This document shows, one piece after another, positions 1 to 9,956 of a stretch of DNA of 64,000 bases. The DNA comes from JAEUMD01 sp036768475 (lineage in GTDB: Bacteria; Pseudomonadota; Alphaproteobacteria; Rhizobiales; Hyphomicrobiaceae): the NCBI GenBank assembly GCA_036768475.1, contig DAIPMW010000004.1, positions 62,001 through 126,000 on the forward strand. Reading direction: 5' to 3'. The notes under the pieces were generated by a model, which was not told the DNA's origin, did not search any database, and was given only the letters and a program-made list of their open reading frames with translations. Position 1 is the first letter of the stretch, and each line of letters begins with the position of its first letter. The translations under genes were made by a program, and so were the position numbers.

Positions 1-1
1 C

Positions 2-133
2 TATGCGCCTTACGGCTACGCCCCGGCTCCGTATGCCTATGGTCCTTATGGTGCTCCGGTTGCGCCGGCTCCGCAGGTCCAGGCTCCGGCTCCGCAGGCT
101 CAGGTCCAGGTTCCGGCTCAGCCCGCCCGCTAA
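2..133 (+). CDS. C-terminal tail of a Tyr/Pro/Ala/Gln-rich protein (partial)
   Basis: This is the last 43 codons of a gene that begins before the window, in the frame starting at base 2 and ending in TAA. The visible sequence is low complexity: YAPYG-type repeats followed by alternating PAPQ and VQ units and ending in QPAR. There is no catalytic motif. Such tails occur on exported or envelope-associated proteins, but the function cannot be assigned from the fragment. A strong terminator follows about 70 bases downstream. Confidence 0.6.
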   Translation, partial: YAPYGYAPAPYAYGPYGAPVAPAPQVQAPAPQAQVQVPAQPAR

Positions 134-203
134 GCCTGTCGACCTCATTCTCATCATCTCCGGGCGCCGGTCCTGCTTCCTCCTGGGCCGGCGACCCACC
201 CTG

Positions 204-233
204 AACGCCCGCTGTTCCCAGCGGGCGTTTTTT
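204..233 (+). terminator. Rho-independent terminator
   Basis: A 9-bp perfect stem (204-212 with 221-229) encloses an 8-base loop and runs into a T-rich tract ending near 233. The T tract follows on the plus strand only, so it terminates the gene ending at 133 and separates it from the convergent helicase gene. Confidence 0.85.
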
Positions 234-235
234 AT

Positions 236-2893
236 TCAGTCCGTGCGTTCCACGTAGCTATCCATCACCCGCTTTTGGCCTGCTTTGTCAAAGGCGATGG
301 TGAGCTTGTTGCCGTCGACGGCAATGACCTCGCCATAGCCAAATTTCAGGTGAAAAACACGCTCGCCCACTGCATAACGCGGCTCGGCGGATGAGGAGGC
401 GACGAGGTCGCCCTCGATGGTGACGGGCTGGCGGGCACGTCGCGCCTCGGCGTCCCGGTTCCAATCCGCGGCCGTGCGTTTCTGGGCACGCTGCCAGCCG
501 GGCGTGTCGTAGGTTGAGGAAAAGCCACCACCCGCGGTCGACCCGCTGCTCGTGTGGCCGCCAGCCTGCCGATCGAAGCGGCTCGAGCCGAACGGGTTTC
601 GATAGGCGCCGAAGCCCTGGTAAGCGCCGCCGAACGGGCCTTTCCTTTCGATCACCTCGACGTTCTCCTCGGGGAGCTCGTCAACGAAACGCGAGGGGAT
701 GGCCGACTGGTAGAGGCCGCGGTTGCGACGGTTCTGCGCGAACGAGATGCGGGCGTTCTTTTTTGCACGCGTGATGCCGACGTAGGCGAGGCGACGCTCT
801 TCCTCCAAACCCGCCAGCCCGTTCTCGTCAAGCGAGCGCTGGCTCGGGAACAGGCCTTCCTCCCAACCGGGTAGAAAAACGGTGTCGAATTCCAGACCCT
901 TGGCAGCGTGCAGTGTCATCAGCGAAACGCGGTCGCCATCATTGCCCTGGTCGGCGTCCATGACGAGGCTGACGTGTTCCAGGAAGCCTTCCAGGGTGTC
1001 AAACTCGTCCATGAAGCGCACGAGTTCCTTGAGGTTTTCCAGCCGGGCCTGTGCCTGCGGGCTCTTGTCGGCCTGCCACATGGCGGTGTAGCCCGATTCA
1101 TCGAGGATCAGCTCGGCCAGCTCCGTGTGCCGCATCTCACCGATCAGTCTGCGCCAGCGCTCGAAGCTCAAGACGAGATCGGCGAGCGACTTGCGCGCCT
1201 TGCCCGACAACTCCTCGGTCTCGACGATCTCACGGGCGGCGTGGAACAACGAAATCTGACGTGCGCGAGACAACTCGACGACACGCTTGACGGAGGTGTC
1301 ACCGATACCGCGCTTGGGCACATTGATGATGCGCTCGAATTTCAGGTCGTTGGACTGGTTCAATGTCGTGTCGAGATAGGCGATCGCATCCTTGATCTCC
1401 TGGCGTTCATAAAAACGCGGGCCGCCGATGACGCGGTAGGGAAGCCCCAGCGTGACGAAGCGGTCTTCCAGGACGCGCATCTGGAAAGAGGCGCGCACGA
1501 GGATCGCGATCTCATCGAGCGGATGGCGGAGGCGCTGCAGCGCCTCGATGTCTTCACCAATGACGCGGGCTTCCTCCTCGTCGTCCCAGACGCCGGTCAC
1601 AGTGACCTTGTCGCCCGATTCTCCATCGGTGAAGAGCGTCTTGCCCAAACGCCCGGTATTGTGGGCGATGACGCCAGAAGCGGCGGCGAGGATGTGGCTT
1701 GTTGAGCGGTAGTTGCGCTCCAGGCGAATGACGGTGGCGCCAGGGAAGTCGGCCTCGAAGCGCAGGATGTTGTCGACCTCCGCGCCACGCCAGCCGTAGA
1801 TGGACTGATCGTCGTCGCCGACGCAGCAGATATTGGGGGAGCCTTGGGCGAGCAAACGCAGCCAGAGGTATTGTGCGGTGTTGGTGTCCTGATACTCATC
1901 GACGAGGATGTAACGGAAGCGCTTCTGATAGCTCTGCAGGACGTCAGGATGTGCAAGGAATAAGCGCAGTCCTTCCAGCAGAAGGTCCCCGAAGTCACAG
2001 GCGTTGAGTTCCTTGAGGCGGCTCTGGTAGGCGGCGTAAAGCTCCGCGCCCTTGCCGCCCGCGAATGCCTTCGCCTCGCCGGCTGGTACCTTGTCTGGCG
2101 TGAGGCCACGATTCTTCCAGGCGTCGATATGGCTCGCCAGTTGTCTTGCCGGCCAGCGGTCCTTGTCGATGTTGGCCGCCTCGATCACCTGCTTGACGAG
2201 GCGCAGCTGGTCGTCGGTATCAAGGATCGTGAAGCCCGGCTTCAGGCCGACCAACTCGGCGTGGCGGCGCAGGATCTTGACGCCGATCGAATGGAATGTG
2301 CCGAGCCAGGGCATGCCTTCGACCGCACCGCCGACCAGATGGCCGATGCGCTCCTTCATCTCGCGGGCTGCCTTGTTGGTGAAGGTGACGGCGAGGACCT
2401 GGCTCGGCCAGGCGCGTCCGGTGGCCAGGATATGGGCGATGCGTGTTGTAAGAACGCGAGTTTTACCGGTTCCGGCACCGGCAAGAACCAGCACCGGTCC
2501 ATCGAGCGCCTCGACGGCCGCGCGTTGCTCCGGGTTCAAGCCTTCGAGGTAGGGCGGTGTCGCCGGACCGTGCGCCGCACGCAGGGCGCGTTCGGAAATC
2601 GACATCCGCGGTGGAGGTCCTTCGGGCACCGGATCATGCGCGGGATCGTGGCGCGAGGGCAGCGTTGGCGGTGGCGCTGCGGCCAGCGGCAGGCGTTGCG
2701 GTGGCGTGGCTCCCGCTGATCCGGTGCTCGACGAGTACCGATCTGCGTCGGCGGCGGTGGTGTTGCTGGAGGCTGCCGGCTTGGCGCGTGTTTTCGCGCC
2801 CTTTGCCGGCGCTTCCGGCAGGTCGAAGGGCAAGTCGTCGAACAGCGTGCTGGTGCCGTCCGGATTTTCGGAATGCTTTCGATTCGTGGCCAT
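236..2893 (-). CDS. uvrD: UvrD/PcrA-type superfamily 1 DNA helicase
   Basis: ATP-dependent 3'-5' DNA helicase of the UvrD/Rep/PcrA family, expected in nucleotide-excision and mismatch repair and in clearing stalled forks. The 885-residue product has a Pro/Ala-rich, probably disordered N-terminal extension of about 115 residues, which makes it longer than typical family members. Walker A is GAGTGKT near 139-145, motif II is VDEYQDT at 331-337, and motif III is GDDDQSIYGWRGAE at 359-372. The C-terminal part holds motif VI (EERRLAYVGITRAK). The last 45 residues resemble the Tudor-like end of PcrA (YAVGERVFHLKFGYGEV), which contacts RNA polymerase in that family. The choice between the uvrD and pcrA names is by convention. 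It is transcribed alone, away from the DUF3592 gene's start. Confidence 0.95.
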   Translation of the reverse strand: MATNRKHSENPDGTSTLFDDLPFDLPEAPAKGAKTRAKPAASSNTTAADADRYSSSTGSAGATPPQRLPLAAAPPPTLPSRHDPAHDPVPEGPPPRMSISERALRAAHGPATPPYLEGLNPEQRAAVEALDGPVLVLAGAGTGKTRVLTTRIAHILATGRAWPSQVLAVTFTNKAAREMKERIGHLVGGAVEGMPWLGTFHSIGVKILRRHAELVGLKPGFTILDTDDQLRLVKQVIEAANIDKDRWPARQLASHIDAWKNRGLTPDKVPAGEAKAFAGGKGAELYAAYQSRLKELNACDFGDLLLEGLRLFLAHPDVLQSYQKRFRYILVDEYQDTNTAQYLWLRLLAQGSPNICCVGDDDQSIYGWRGAEVDNILRFEADFPGATVIRLERNYRSTSHILAAASGVIAHNTGRLGKTLFTDGESGDKVTVTGVWDDEEEARVIGEDIEALQRLRHPLDEIAILVRASFQMRVLEDRFVTLGLPYRVIGGPRFYERQEIKDAIAYLDTTLNQSNDLKFERIINVPKRGIGDTSVKRVVELSRARQISLFHAAREIVETEELSGKARKSLADLVLSFERWRRLIGEMRHTELAELILDESGYTAMWQADKSPQAQARLENLKELVRFMDEFDTLEGFLEHVSLVMDADQGNDGDRVSLMTLHAAKGLEFDTVFLPGWEEGLFPSQRSLDENGLAGLEEERRLAYVGITRAKKNARISFAQNRRNRGLYQSAIPSRFVDELPEENVEVIERKGPFGGAYQGFGAYRNPFGSSRFDRQAGGHTSSGSTAGGGFSSTYDTPGWQRAQKRTAADWNRDAEARRARQPVTIEGDLVASSSAEPRYAVGERVFHLKFGYGEVIAVDGNKLTIAFDKAGQKRVMDSYVERTD

Positions 2894-2979
2894 CTCAGGC
2901 GGACTATAGCACCGGGAACGGGGCGGAAAGGGGGAGTCTGCCCGGTTCCACAGTGCAGGTTTCAGTCCGGGTCAGAATG

Positions 2980-3480
2980 TCAGCTTGCGGCGAGGCGATT
3001 CCCGGTCGTCGCGCTGGTGCCAGCTCCAGGGGGCTTGCCGATGCGCCTGAAAAGGCGGGATATGAGCAGGAAAAACAAACCGGTACCGCCGATCGCGAGC
3101 GGAAAGGCCCACTTCTCGGAAAAAACGTCGATGACGCCAGACTCCGATGCACCCGAGCGGTATCGGACGGCGACGATCTGGTCGAGAGTGTAACTGGGGT
3201 CTCGCTCGTAGAATGCACCGACGATGCGCGTAGGCTTGCCGTCTTCGGCTACGAATTCGACCACGGGTGCGCGGGCGGCGTTGTCCGGCGGGCCCGAAGT
3301 GGAGCGTGCGAGTTTCGGTGAAACCTGAAACCCGACGACGCGGCCGTCAGCCGAATTGGAAGACAGGATGAAGAAAATAGCCCCCGCATAGCTCAGGGAC
3401 GCGATGAAGATGAGCATCCAACCGAACCCCGACAGGATCAGCTCGATGGGTGATTTTGTATCCAGTGCGTTGCGAAACAT
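2980..3480 (-). CDS. DUF3592 domain membrane protein
   Basis: The product is 166 residues with two membrane segments, one near the N terminus (LILSGFGWMLIFIASLSYAG) and one near 125-145, which flank a soluble beta-rich domain. The middle matches the DUF3592 pattern: APVVEF at the start of a strand, then a YTLDQIVAVRYR strand and a final segment on the way back to the membrane. I chose the start at 3480 because a GGAGG lies five bases upstream; an ATG 21 bases further out lacks one. The function of the family is unknown. It lies between the helicase and ClC genes on the same strand with gaps of 86 and 74 bases. Confidence 0.75.
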   Translation of the reverse strand: MFRNALDTKSPIELILSGFGWMLIFIASLSYAGAIFFILSSNSADGRVVGFQVSPKLARSTSGPPDNAARAPVVEFVAEDGKPTRIVGAFYERDPSYTLDQIVAVRYRSGASESGVIDVFSEKWAFPLAIGGTGLFFLLISRLFRRIGKPPGAGTSATTGNRLAAS

Positions 3481-3554
3481 GGGGGCCTCCATAATTTTCA
3501 CGATATCGTCTGGCTCGAGCGCAGAACTTGTCGAAGGTCAAGCCTCCGTCCTCG

Positions 3555-5294
3555 TCATTTGTGCTCTTCGACGTGCGCCTCGATCAGCGCCTTGTTGAAT
3601 GCGTTCAGGGCGTGCATGCGATCAGCCCAGCCGATGATGCGTGTCTGGTCGCTTTCGGCGACGACGGCGATGCGGGCGCGTCCCGTGCGGTCGAATGTGC
3701 GCAGGGCACGCTCGAGTGTGTCGGATGCGAGCAGCCAGGGCTCGTCGGTATCGATGGAAATCCGCATCGGCTCGCCATTTTCATCGCCTGCCTCAGCCTT
3801 GGGCTCGCTCATGAAGTTGGCGACGACAAGGCGGCGCATGATCGATTTGTGCGGGCCTTCCTGGAGGAAGAGACCACGCTTGGCCAGCTGCCAATGGAAG
3901 AAACTCTGACCGAGGAGTGCCTGGCTCAATCCGACGGAAATCGAGACGGTGAGCAGGAGCGCGAGGGCTAGTCCATAGCCGCCGGTCAGCTCAAAGCAGA
4001 TGAGCGTCGTCGAGATCGGCGCGCCGAGCACCGAGGCGGCAACGGCACCCATGCCCAACAATGCGTAGAGCCCGTGACTGGCGCCAATCTCGGGGAACGT
4101 TGAGGTTGCGATGACGCCGAACGCGGCGCCGGTCACCGCGCCAAGATAGAGCGAAGGAGAAAAGATGCCTCCGGCGAAACGAACCGCAAGTGAAATGGCA
4201 GTCGCGGCGGTCTTGGCAACGATGAGGGCAAGCAGCAGCCACAGCGGAAGGCTGCGGTAGAGCGCCTGGTCGGTCGTCTCGTAGCCGACGCCCAGCACCT
4301 GCGGGAAGGCGAGTGCGATAATACCCACGGCCAGGCCGCCCAACGCGGTCCGCAGCCACAAGGGCATTTCGAAATGCCAAACGATCCGCTCGGCGGCCAT
4401 GATCGCGAACTGAAACATGATGGCGACCGCTGCGCAGGTCGCGCCGAGAAGCGCAAAGGCGGGTACTTCAAGGTAGGTGGTGATTTGGTGGACAGGGATC
4501 GTGAATGCGGGGAAGTTGCCCAGGTGCAGCCGGCTGATGACGCCGCCGGTTACGCTGGCGATGACGATCGGCACGAAGGCGCGCATGGCGTAGTGGCCAA
4601 GGATTACCTCATGGGCAAAAAGCACGCCGGCGATAGGCGCATTGAATGAAGCGGCCACAGCCGCGCCGACACCGGATGCGAGAAGGGTGCGGCGGTTGGC
4701 GGGTGAGAGCTGGAAGCGGTCCTCCAGCCATGAAGCGATAGTGGCGCCTAGATGGACGACTGGACCTTCGCGTCCGGCACTTGCGCCGGCCCCCAAGGAC
4801 AGCGCAGAGAGCAATGCACTCAATAGGCCGACACGGGGCTCGATCATGCAGTCGCGCAAGGCGCGCGATTCGATGACATCGGCGACGGCATGAGCCCGCT
4901 GTCCGGGCATGAACTTTTGCAGCGTGCCGCCGACGATCAGACCGCCAACGGTCGGCGCGAGCACGATGACCCACCAGGGCGTGGTGGCCGTGGCGCTTAC
5001 CACGCGCTCACTCATCGTGCCGAGCCAGGGAAGCTGGAAGACGGCAATGAGAAAACGGAACGCCAGCGCCGCATATCCGACAGTAATGCCGATAATGAGG
5101 CCAAGTAGCCACGTCAACGGCTGCCGATCGGAGAGGAACTCGTTGAAGTTGTGCTGGAAGCGCTCGAGAAGGGCGTTGTGCAGGTTCCGGTGCGCTGAGC
5201 CGAGGATCGCGGAGACGGACTGCCGCCAGCCTGCTGATCCGCCCGAAGGCGAGACACCTGACGGAGATGGGCCTTCGTCTTTTTTGGTCGTCAC
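3555..5294 (-). CDS. ClC-family chloride channel/transporter with a divergent coupling site
   Basis: Inner-membrane ClC protein, 579 residues. The gating-glutamate motif GREGPVV is at 174-180 (E176), FNAPIAGVLF at 217-226 and GGIFSPSLYLG at 375-385, and multiple hydrophobic helices span about 60-465. The segment where most ClC proteins have GSGIP reads QRAHAV (132-137), so the selectivity Ser is not recognisable. In the FNAP helix the residue aligned with the internal proton glutamate of E. coli ClC (E203) is Val230, as in vertebrate ClC channels. A soluble C-terminal region of about 100 residues ends in a CBS-like segment. Family membership is certain; whether it is a channel or an exchanger is an inference from these residues. 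Confidence 0.9.
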   Translation of the reverse strand: MTTKKDEGPSPSGVSPSGGSAGWRQSVSAILGSAHRNLHNALLERFQHNFNEFLSDRQPLTWLLGLIIGITVGYAALAFRFLIAVFQLPWLGTMSERVVSATATTPWWVIVLAPTVGGLIVGGTLQKFMPGQRAHAVADVIESRALRDCMIEPRVGLLSALLSALSLGAGASAGREGPVVHLGATIASWLEDRFQLSPANRRTLLASGVGAAVAASFNAPIAGVLFAHEVILGHYAMRAFVPIVIASVTGGVISRLHLGNFPAFTIPVHQITTYLEVPAFALLGATCAAVAIMFQFAIMAAERIVWHFEMPLWLRTALGGLAVGIIALAFPQVLGVGYETTDQALYRSLPLWLLLALIVAKTAATAISLAVRFAGGIFSPSLYLGAVTGAAFGVIATSTFPEIGASHGLYALLGMGAVAASVLGAPISTTLICFELTGGYGLALALLLTVSISVGLSQALLGQSFFHWQLAKRGLFLQEGPHKSIMRRLVVANFMSEPKAEAGDENGEPMRISIDTDEPWLLASDTLERALRTFDRTGRARIAVVAESDQTRIIGWADRMHALNAFNKALIEAHVEEHK

Positions 5295-5728
5295 GGGTTG
5301 GTCATGCTCATGTATTTCGCTTCAGCGACACACTATGGGGCGGTACGGCCGACAAATAAAGGACTGCCGGCGGCTCAATCGTCGTGGGATGGACAGGTCG
5401 CCACGACATCGATACGTCGCAGTTACAGAGTGTTCCGCCCGCTCTTGTGCTAATTAACCATGGCACCGGTAGTGCCTCATTCCTGGCTGGCGGGCCATCG
5501 TTTGCGCCAGCCATTCCGCAGAGGCATGTTCGGAGTGTAGGTCGGGGCTGAGGTCTGCCTGGCACGGGGCTACGATTTCGCCCAGGGATAGAGGTTATTG
5601 AATTTGCTTGTTATTTTAAAGTTTCATGCAGCGGGTTCTTTGCTCCTGTGCGGCGGGATGGCGGGTGCGGGCGCCTGGATGCCGGCCGCGTTGCGCCGGG
5701 CGGTGATCGTCAGCGGGAGGAAGGAGCG
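5295..5728. other. Intergenic region with divergent promoters expected
   Basis: This 434-base gap lies between the divergently transcribed ClC and AsmA genes. Bases 5590-5635 are locally AT-rich, consistent with an AsmA promoter, and a strong Shine-Dalgarno sequence stands at 5715-5726. I see no convincing small gene or RNA. An 85-codon minus-strand frame at 5308-5565 has unnatural composition and no ribosome binding site. Confidence 0.5.
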
Positions 5729-8700
5729 GTGAATTCCGTTCTGATGTGGATCGGCGGGCTCTTGGCGGTGGTTCTGGCAGCGCTGTTTGCAGTGCCCTAC
5801 TTCATCGACTGGAACGGCTATCGTGGTGTGTTCGAAGAGGAGGCGACGCGCATCCTCGGGCGCGATGTGCGTGTTGGCGGCGAGATCAACCTGCGGCTGC
5901 TGCCGACGCCTTACCTGAAATTTGAAAAACTGCGCATCGCCGATACGCGTCTTGGCGCTACGGAGCCGCTGTTCCGTGCAGAATCGTTCACGATATGGCT
6001 GTCGGTGCCGCCGTTGCTGCAGGGCAACCTCGAGGCACGCTATGTTGCGCTCGATGAGCCCGTCTTAACGCTCGCAATCGACAAGGATGGGTCCGGCAAC
6101 TGGACCACGCTCGGTATCCGTCCCGGCACACTGCCGTTCGTGCCGCAGAACGTGGCGCTGCAAGCCGTCGGCATCAATTCGGGCACGCTGGTGCTCCAGC
6201 ATCCGCGCGCGGGCGAGGTCGGGCGTCTTACCGGTATTACCGGGGTCGTCTCTGCGGAGGCGCTCGACGGACCCTACAAGTTCGGCGGTGACGTCATGCT
6301 GGCGGGGGCTGCGCGGGATGTGCGCATCGTCACGGCCAAGGCCGATTCGGACGGAACGATACGTTTCAAGGCCGCAGCAAATCCGAAGGGAACGACTGGA
6401 ACCGTCTATAAGCTCGACGGCAGTCTGACCGGATTTTCGCAGCGGCCGGAGATCTCGGGCAACCTGACTGCGACGTTGCCGCTGCCAGAACTGCCCGCCG
6501 CAACCAGCGGTGCAGCCTCAGCGAACGGAACGGTTGCGGCTGGCTCCGTCTACGCCGACGTCAAGGGGCGGTTGATCGCCAATGCCGATCAGCTTGAGAT
6601 CAACGAGGCGGTCGCCAGCATAGAGAACGTCGGGCAGCCGCAGTTGCTCACAGGCAGACTGATGCTCGAGTGGGGGCGTCTGCGGCGGCTGGATTTCGAA
6701 CTTGCCTCGCGTTGGCTCGATCTCGACCGGCTGGCAGGCACCACCGGCCGGGCCTCGCCGGTCGGTACGTCGGCGGCGCTGATCCGCGGTTTGACCCGCG
6801 CGCTACCGGAACAATCGGCAACGCGCGGTGTCGTGGCAATCGACCAGATGACGCTCGGCGGCGCGCCGCTCGCCAAGCTCGATCTGGCGGTTTCGCGCCT
6901 GGGCAAGGGTAGCCTGCGGATCGAACGGTTGTTCGCCGAACTGCCGGCGGGAGCCCGCATCGCGCTCGATGGTGTCTTGGAGAGGCATGGTGAGGAGACC
7001 GAGTTCAACGGTGTGGTCACGACGGCCGGGCCGAGCCTTGCGCGTTTGGCCCAGTGGGGCATCCCGGCTTCGCGGCTTGGGTCGGCTGCGCCCGACGGAG
7101 CATTCACTTTGGACGGCCGCCTGAGCGTCGGGCGTACCCGGCTGGCGTTGGATGACGTGAAGGCGATGTTCGCGGACCATGAGCTGAGCGGCTCGGTCGC
7201 GATCGAGGAGGGTGGGGCGCTCAACATAGACATCGTGGCGGAGGCTTTCGAGAGCGACTGGCTGTGGACCGGCGGCCTCACCCGAGGTGCTATGATGAGC
7301 TGGATTGATCGCCTCGTCGATGGTTCGACCGCGATTTATGCTGTCGCTCCCGGCCAGGCAAAAGGCGGCGCGATGGATCCGCCCTACGGCGCCGGCGCGC
7401 GTGCGGTACGGACGCTCGATTTCAAGCTGACCACCGGCGTATTGCGCGGGCCCGACCGGGCTTTGCGGGATGTCGTGGCCGACGTCAGCATGGCCGACGG
7501 GGAGCTGCGTCTGAAGCGGCTTTCGTTCCGCGCTGGCGACGGACTTGGTGTCGATATCGAGGGGCACATCGGGCGCAAGGACGGCAAGCCGGTGGGGCTC
7601 GTTAAGGGTGTGCTCGGCGCCAGGGATCGCAAGGCGCTGGAGGCGGCCGTTGCATTGTTAGGCGTGCCCGAGAGCGAACGGGTTCGCCAGCTTCACGATA
7701 TGGTGCCGTTGAGTCTTGCGGGCAGAATCGCGCTCGGACAGCGTATGCCCGCCGCGGTCGACATAGATGCGGATGGAACGGCCATGAGCGGCCGCGTTTC
7801 TGTCAGGGCAAAACTGGATGGCGGGCTTGCCGATGACTGGCGTCTTTCGCCTGCCGAGATCACGCTTTCGGGCGAGGACTTGGGAATGGCCCGTCCGATG
7901 GCTCTCATGTTCGCGCGCCCGTCAGGTCGCAATGCCAGTGAAGGCGGCGATGCCATGCGTGCCAATTTCGCCATCAAGGCGGTGGGCGTTCCGGCTGAAG
8001 GGTTGGTGATGGATGCCGCACTGTCGCGGGAAGGTTTTTCGCTTGCCTACAATGGCCTGGCGACGCTTGGCGCCGATACAGTGCCGAAGCTGTCAGGCAC
8101 GGCGGAAGTGGCTGCCGACCGGCTGGGTGATGTGTTGGCACTCGTCGGCATTCCATCGAACGTTGGCGGCAACAGTCCCGTCACGGGGACGCTCGGCCTC
8201 AGTTTCGAGGACGATGGCCGCACGAAGCTTACGCCCAGCGGGCTTACGCTGGCGGGCACGGAGGTGACCGGAATCTTGCGCGTGGCGCGCGGCGAGGGCG
8301 GCCGGCTCAAGGTTGACGGTGAGATTGCGCTCGATCAAGCGACGGTCGCGGGGCTCTTGAGTGGGGTAGTGCAGAGCGTGCCGCGCCCGCTTGCGGATGC
8401 CAGTGCGGATCTGGCTTCCGAGGCGGTGCAGGGACCCTGGACGGATCAGCCGTTCGCAGAGGCAGGCTTTGATCGGTTCGAAGGTAAGGTGACGCTTCTG
8501 CTCAAGCATCTGGGCCTTGCGCCAGGGCTCGGGGTTTCCTCGGCGCGCCTGGCACTCACGTTCGCACCGGGACAGATCGATGTTTCGCTGGTCGATGCAG
8601 GCATCCTCGGCGGCACGTTGCGCGGCAACGTGGTGCTGGCCAGGGCCGCGGCCGGGGCAAGGGTGAAAGGCGAGGTGGAGGTGGCAGCGGCGGAGCTTTC

Positions 8701-9802
8701 GGCGTTGGGGGGCGCTGTAGCGAGCCCGCTTGCGGCGGACGGTATGGCTGCGGTGTCGATAGCCTTCGCGGGGCAGGCGCTCAGCCCGCGCTCGCTCATA
8801 ACGGCGCTGCGCGGCAATGGTCGGGTCAGCTTCACAAATGCCCGAGTCGACGGTTTGTCGCCCGAGATCGTTGCCCAGATCATTACGGGCGCATTCAAGA
8901 AGGAAATCGACACGGACGGTCCGGCGCTGGAAGCGGATATACTGAAGCGCCTTGGAACCGGGCGTCTCGAGTTGGGCAGCCGCGATGTTGCGCTATCCGT
9001 CGGCGATGGCGTGCTTCGAATGGCGAAGTTGGAAACACAAGGCGAGGCCGGGCGCGTGGAAACGCTCGTTACCGTCGATCTGTCGAGCCTTCAGGCCGAG
9101 ACCGAATGGCGTCTGATTGCCGATGCACCATTGCCGGATAAGCCCGCGTGGCCGCCGGTCTCGATCTATTACACCGGTCCGTTGGGTTCGCTCGCAACGA
9201 TCTCGCCGCGCGTCGCGCTCGGCAGCTTCGAACGCGAACTCACGGTCAGGCGGATGGAGTACGAGGTGGAGGAACTGGAGCGGTTGCGCAAGCTCGATGA
9301 AGAGCGTGCCCGCAAGGAGAGGGAGCGTCAGAAGGCTCTTGCGGAGGCGGCGCGCCAGGAGCGCGAGCGGCAAAGAGCCCTGGAGGCGGAGGAGCGCCTG
9401 CGCCAGAAGGCAATCGAGGCGGACCGATTGCGCCAGCAGCTTGAGCAGCAGCAGCGCAGCCTTGCTCCGCAGGTGCCAGGGCCGCGCAGCGACCTGCCGG
9501 CCAACCAGAGCCCGGCAGCAGCAGCGCCGGAGAAAGCGGCAGGCGCGGGTGCGGTGGCGCCGACGGGTACGGTCGATACGCAGGCGAGCGGTGCGGCGCT
9601 GGAGCCGACAGTGGCGACGGGAGAACCGGGCCGCGCGACACAGGGCGACAACAGCACAGGTGGTGCTGCCGATGCGCTAGAAGCACCTCCGGTTGCGCCC
9701 AAGCCGCGCCCGGTGGTTCGCGAGCGCCCGCCACCACAGCGTGCGCCCAGTGCCGCAGATACGCTGATGCGCTCGCTCAGTCCGGGCCACATTCCCGACT
9801 GA
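5729..9802 (+). CDS. AsmA-family protein, inner-membrane anchored, with coiled-coil tail
   Basis: The product is 1357 residues and belongs to the AsmA/TamB-like group. Members are anchored in the inner membrane, project into the periplasm, and are implicated in outer-membrane biogenesis and phospholipid transport. The N terminus has a single membrane segment (MWIGGLLAVVLAALFAVPYF) followed by the typical FIDWNGYRGVFEEEATRILGR motif. A long repetitive beta-rich region contains the AsmA C-terminal domain around 1000-1190. From about 1190 to 1270 there is a highly charged coiled coil rich in Glu, Arg and Gln, then a Pro/Ala-rich tail. I placed the start at GTG 5729: GGGAGG stands eight bases upstream and the membrane segment then begins at once. 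An in-frame start at 5648 would add an implausible Arg/Gly leader. Confidence 0.88.
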   Translation: MNSVLMWIGGLLAVVLAALFAVPYFIDWNGYRGVFEEEATRILGRDVRVGGEINLRLLPTPYLKFEKLRIADTRLGATEPLFRAESFTIWLSVPPLLQGNLEARYVALDEPVLTLAIDKDGSGNWTTLGIRPGTLPFVPQNVALQAVGINSGTLVLQHPRAGEVGRLTGITGVVSAEALDGPYKFGGDVMLAGAARDVRIVTAKADSDGTIRFKAAANPKGTTGTVYKLDGSLTGFSQRPEISGNLTATLPLPELPAATSGAASANGTVAAGSVYADVKGRLIANADQLEINEAVASIENVGQPQLLTGRLMLEWGRLRRLDFELASRWLDLDRLAGTTGRASPVGTSAALIRGLTRALPEQSATRGVVAIDQMTLGGAPLAKLDLAVSRLGKGSLRIERLFAELPAGARIALDGVLERHGEETEFNGVVTTAGPSLARLAQWGIPASRLGSAAPDGAFTLDGRLSVGRTRLALDDVKAMFADHELSGSVAIEEGGALNIDIVAEAFESDWLWTGGLTRGAMMSWIDRLVDGSTAIYAVAPGQAKGGAMDPPYGAGARAVRTLDFKLTTGVLRGPDRALRDVVADVSMADGELRLKRLSFRAGDGLGVDIEGHIGRKDGKPVGLVKGVLGARDRKALEAAVALLGVPESERVRQLHDMVPLSLAGRIALGQRMPAAVDIDADGTAMSGRVSVRAKLDGGLADDWRLSPAEITLSGEDLGMARPMALMFARPSGRNASEGGDAMRANFAIKAVGVPAEGLVMDAALSREGFSLAYNGLATLGADTVPKLSGTAEVAADRLGDVLALVGIPSNVGGNSPVTGTLGLSFEDDGRTKLTPSGLTLAGTEVTGILRVARGEGGRLKVDGEIALDQATVAGLLSGVVQSVPRPLADASADLASEAVQGPWTDQPFAEAGFDRFEGKVTLLLKHLGLAPGLGVSSARLALTFAPGQIDVSLVDAGILGGTLRGNVVLARAAAGARVKGEVEVAAAELSALGGAVASPLAADGMAAVSIAFAGQALSPRSLITALRGNGRVSFTNARVDGLSPEIVAQIITGAFKKEIDTDGPALEADILKRLGTGRLELGSRDVALSVGDGVLRMAKLETQGEAGRVETLVTVDLSSLQAETEWRLIADAPLPDKPAWPPVSIYYTGPLGSLATISPRVALGSFERELTVRRMEYEVEELERLRKLDEERARKERERQKALAEAARQERERQRALEAEERLRQKAIEADRLRQQLEQQQRSLAPQVPGPRSDLPANQSPAAAAPEKAAGAGAVAPTGTVDTQASGAALEPTVATGEPGRATQGDNSTGGAADALEAPPVAPKPRPVVRERPPPQRAPSAADTLMRSLSPGHIPD

Positions 9803-9844
9803 GCGGCGTTCGTTGGCCTCCTCACCTCATGCAGCAGCGTCGCG

Positions 9845-9945
9845 CGGTAGAGCAGGTCAGCTCTTGCTTGAATTACATCTGGCCGCTGCGGCCTGCTCGA
9901 TCTCATGAGTTGAGAGCCTCAGTTACGGCTTTGCCGCATGGACGA
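9845..9945 (+). repeat. Dispersed intergenic repeat R1, copy 1
   Basis: About 100 bases begin with TAGAGCAGGTCAG and continue through a TTGAATT and TCTGGCCG segment to GAGAGCCTCAGTTACGGCTT. The same order of blocks recurs at 27158-27265, and the leading core recurs at 10928-10945 and, less exactly, at 34792-34804. It has no coding potential and lies between the convergent AsmA and ribbon-helix-helix genes. Confidence 0.75.
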
Positions 9946-9956
9946 TCGCTTGCTTC

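Noticed and set aside
5308..5565. An 85-codon minus-strand frame in the ClC-AsmA gap
   Set aside because: It has no Shine-Dalgarno sequence and a low-quality Pro/Cys/Arg composition.
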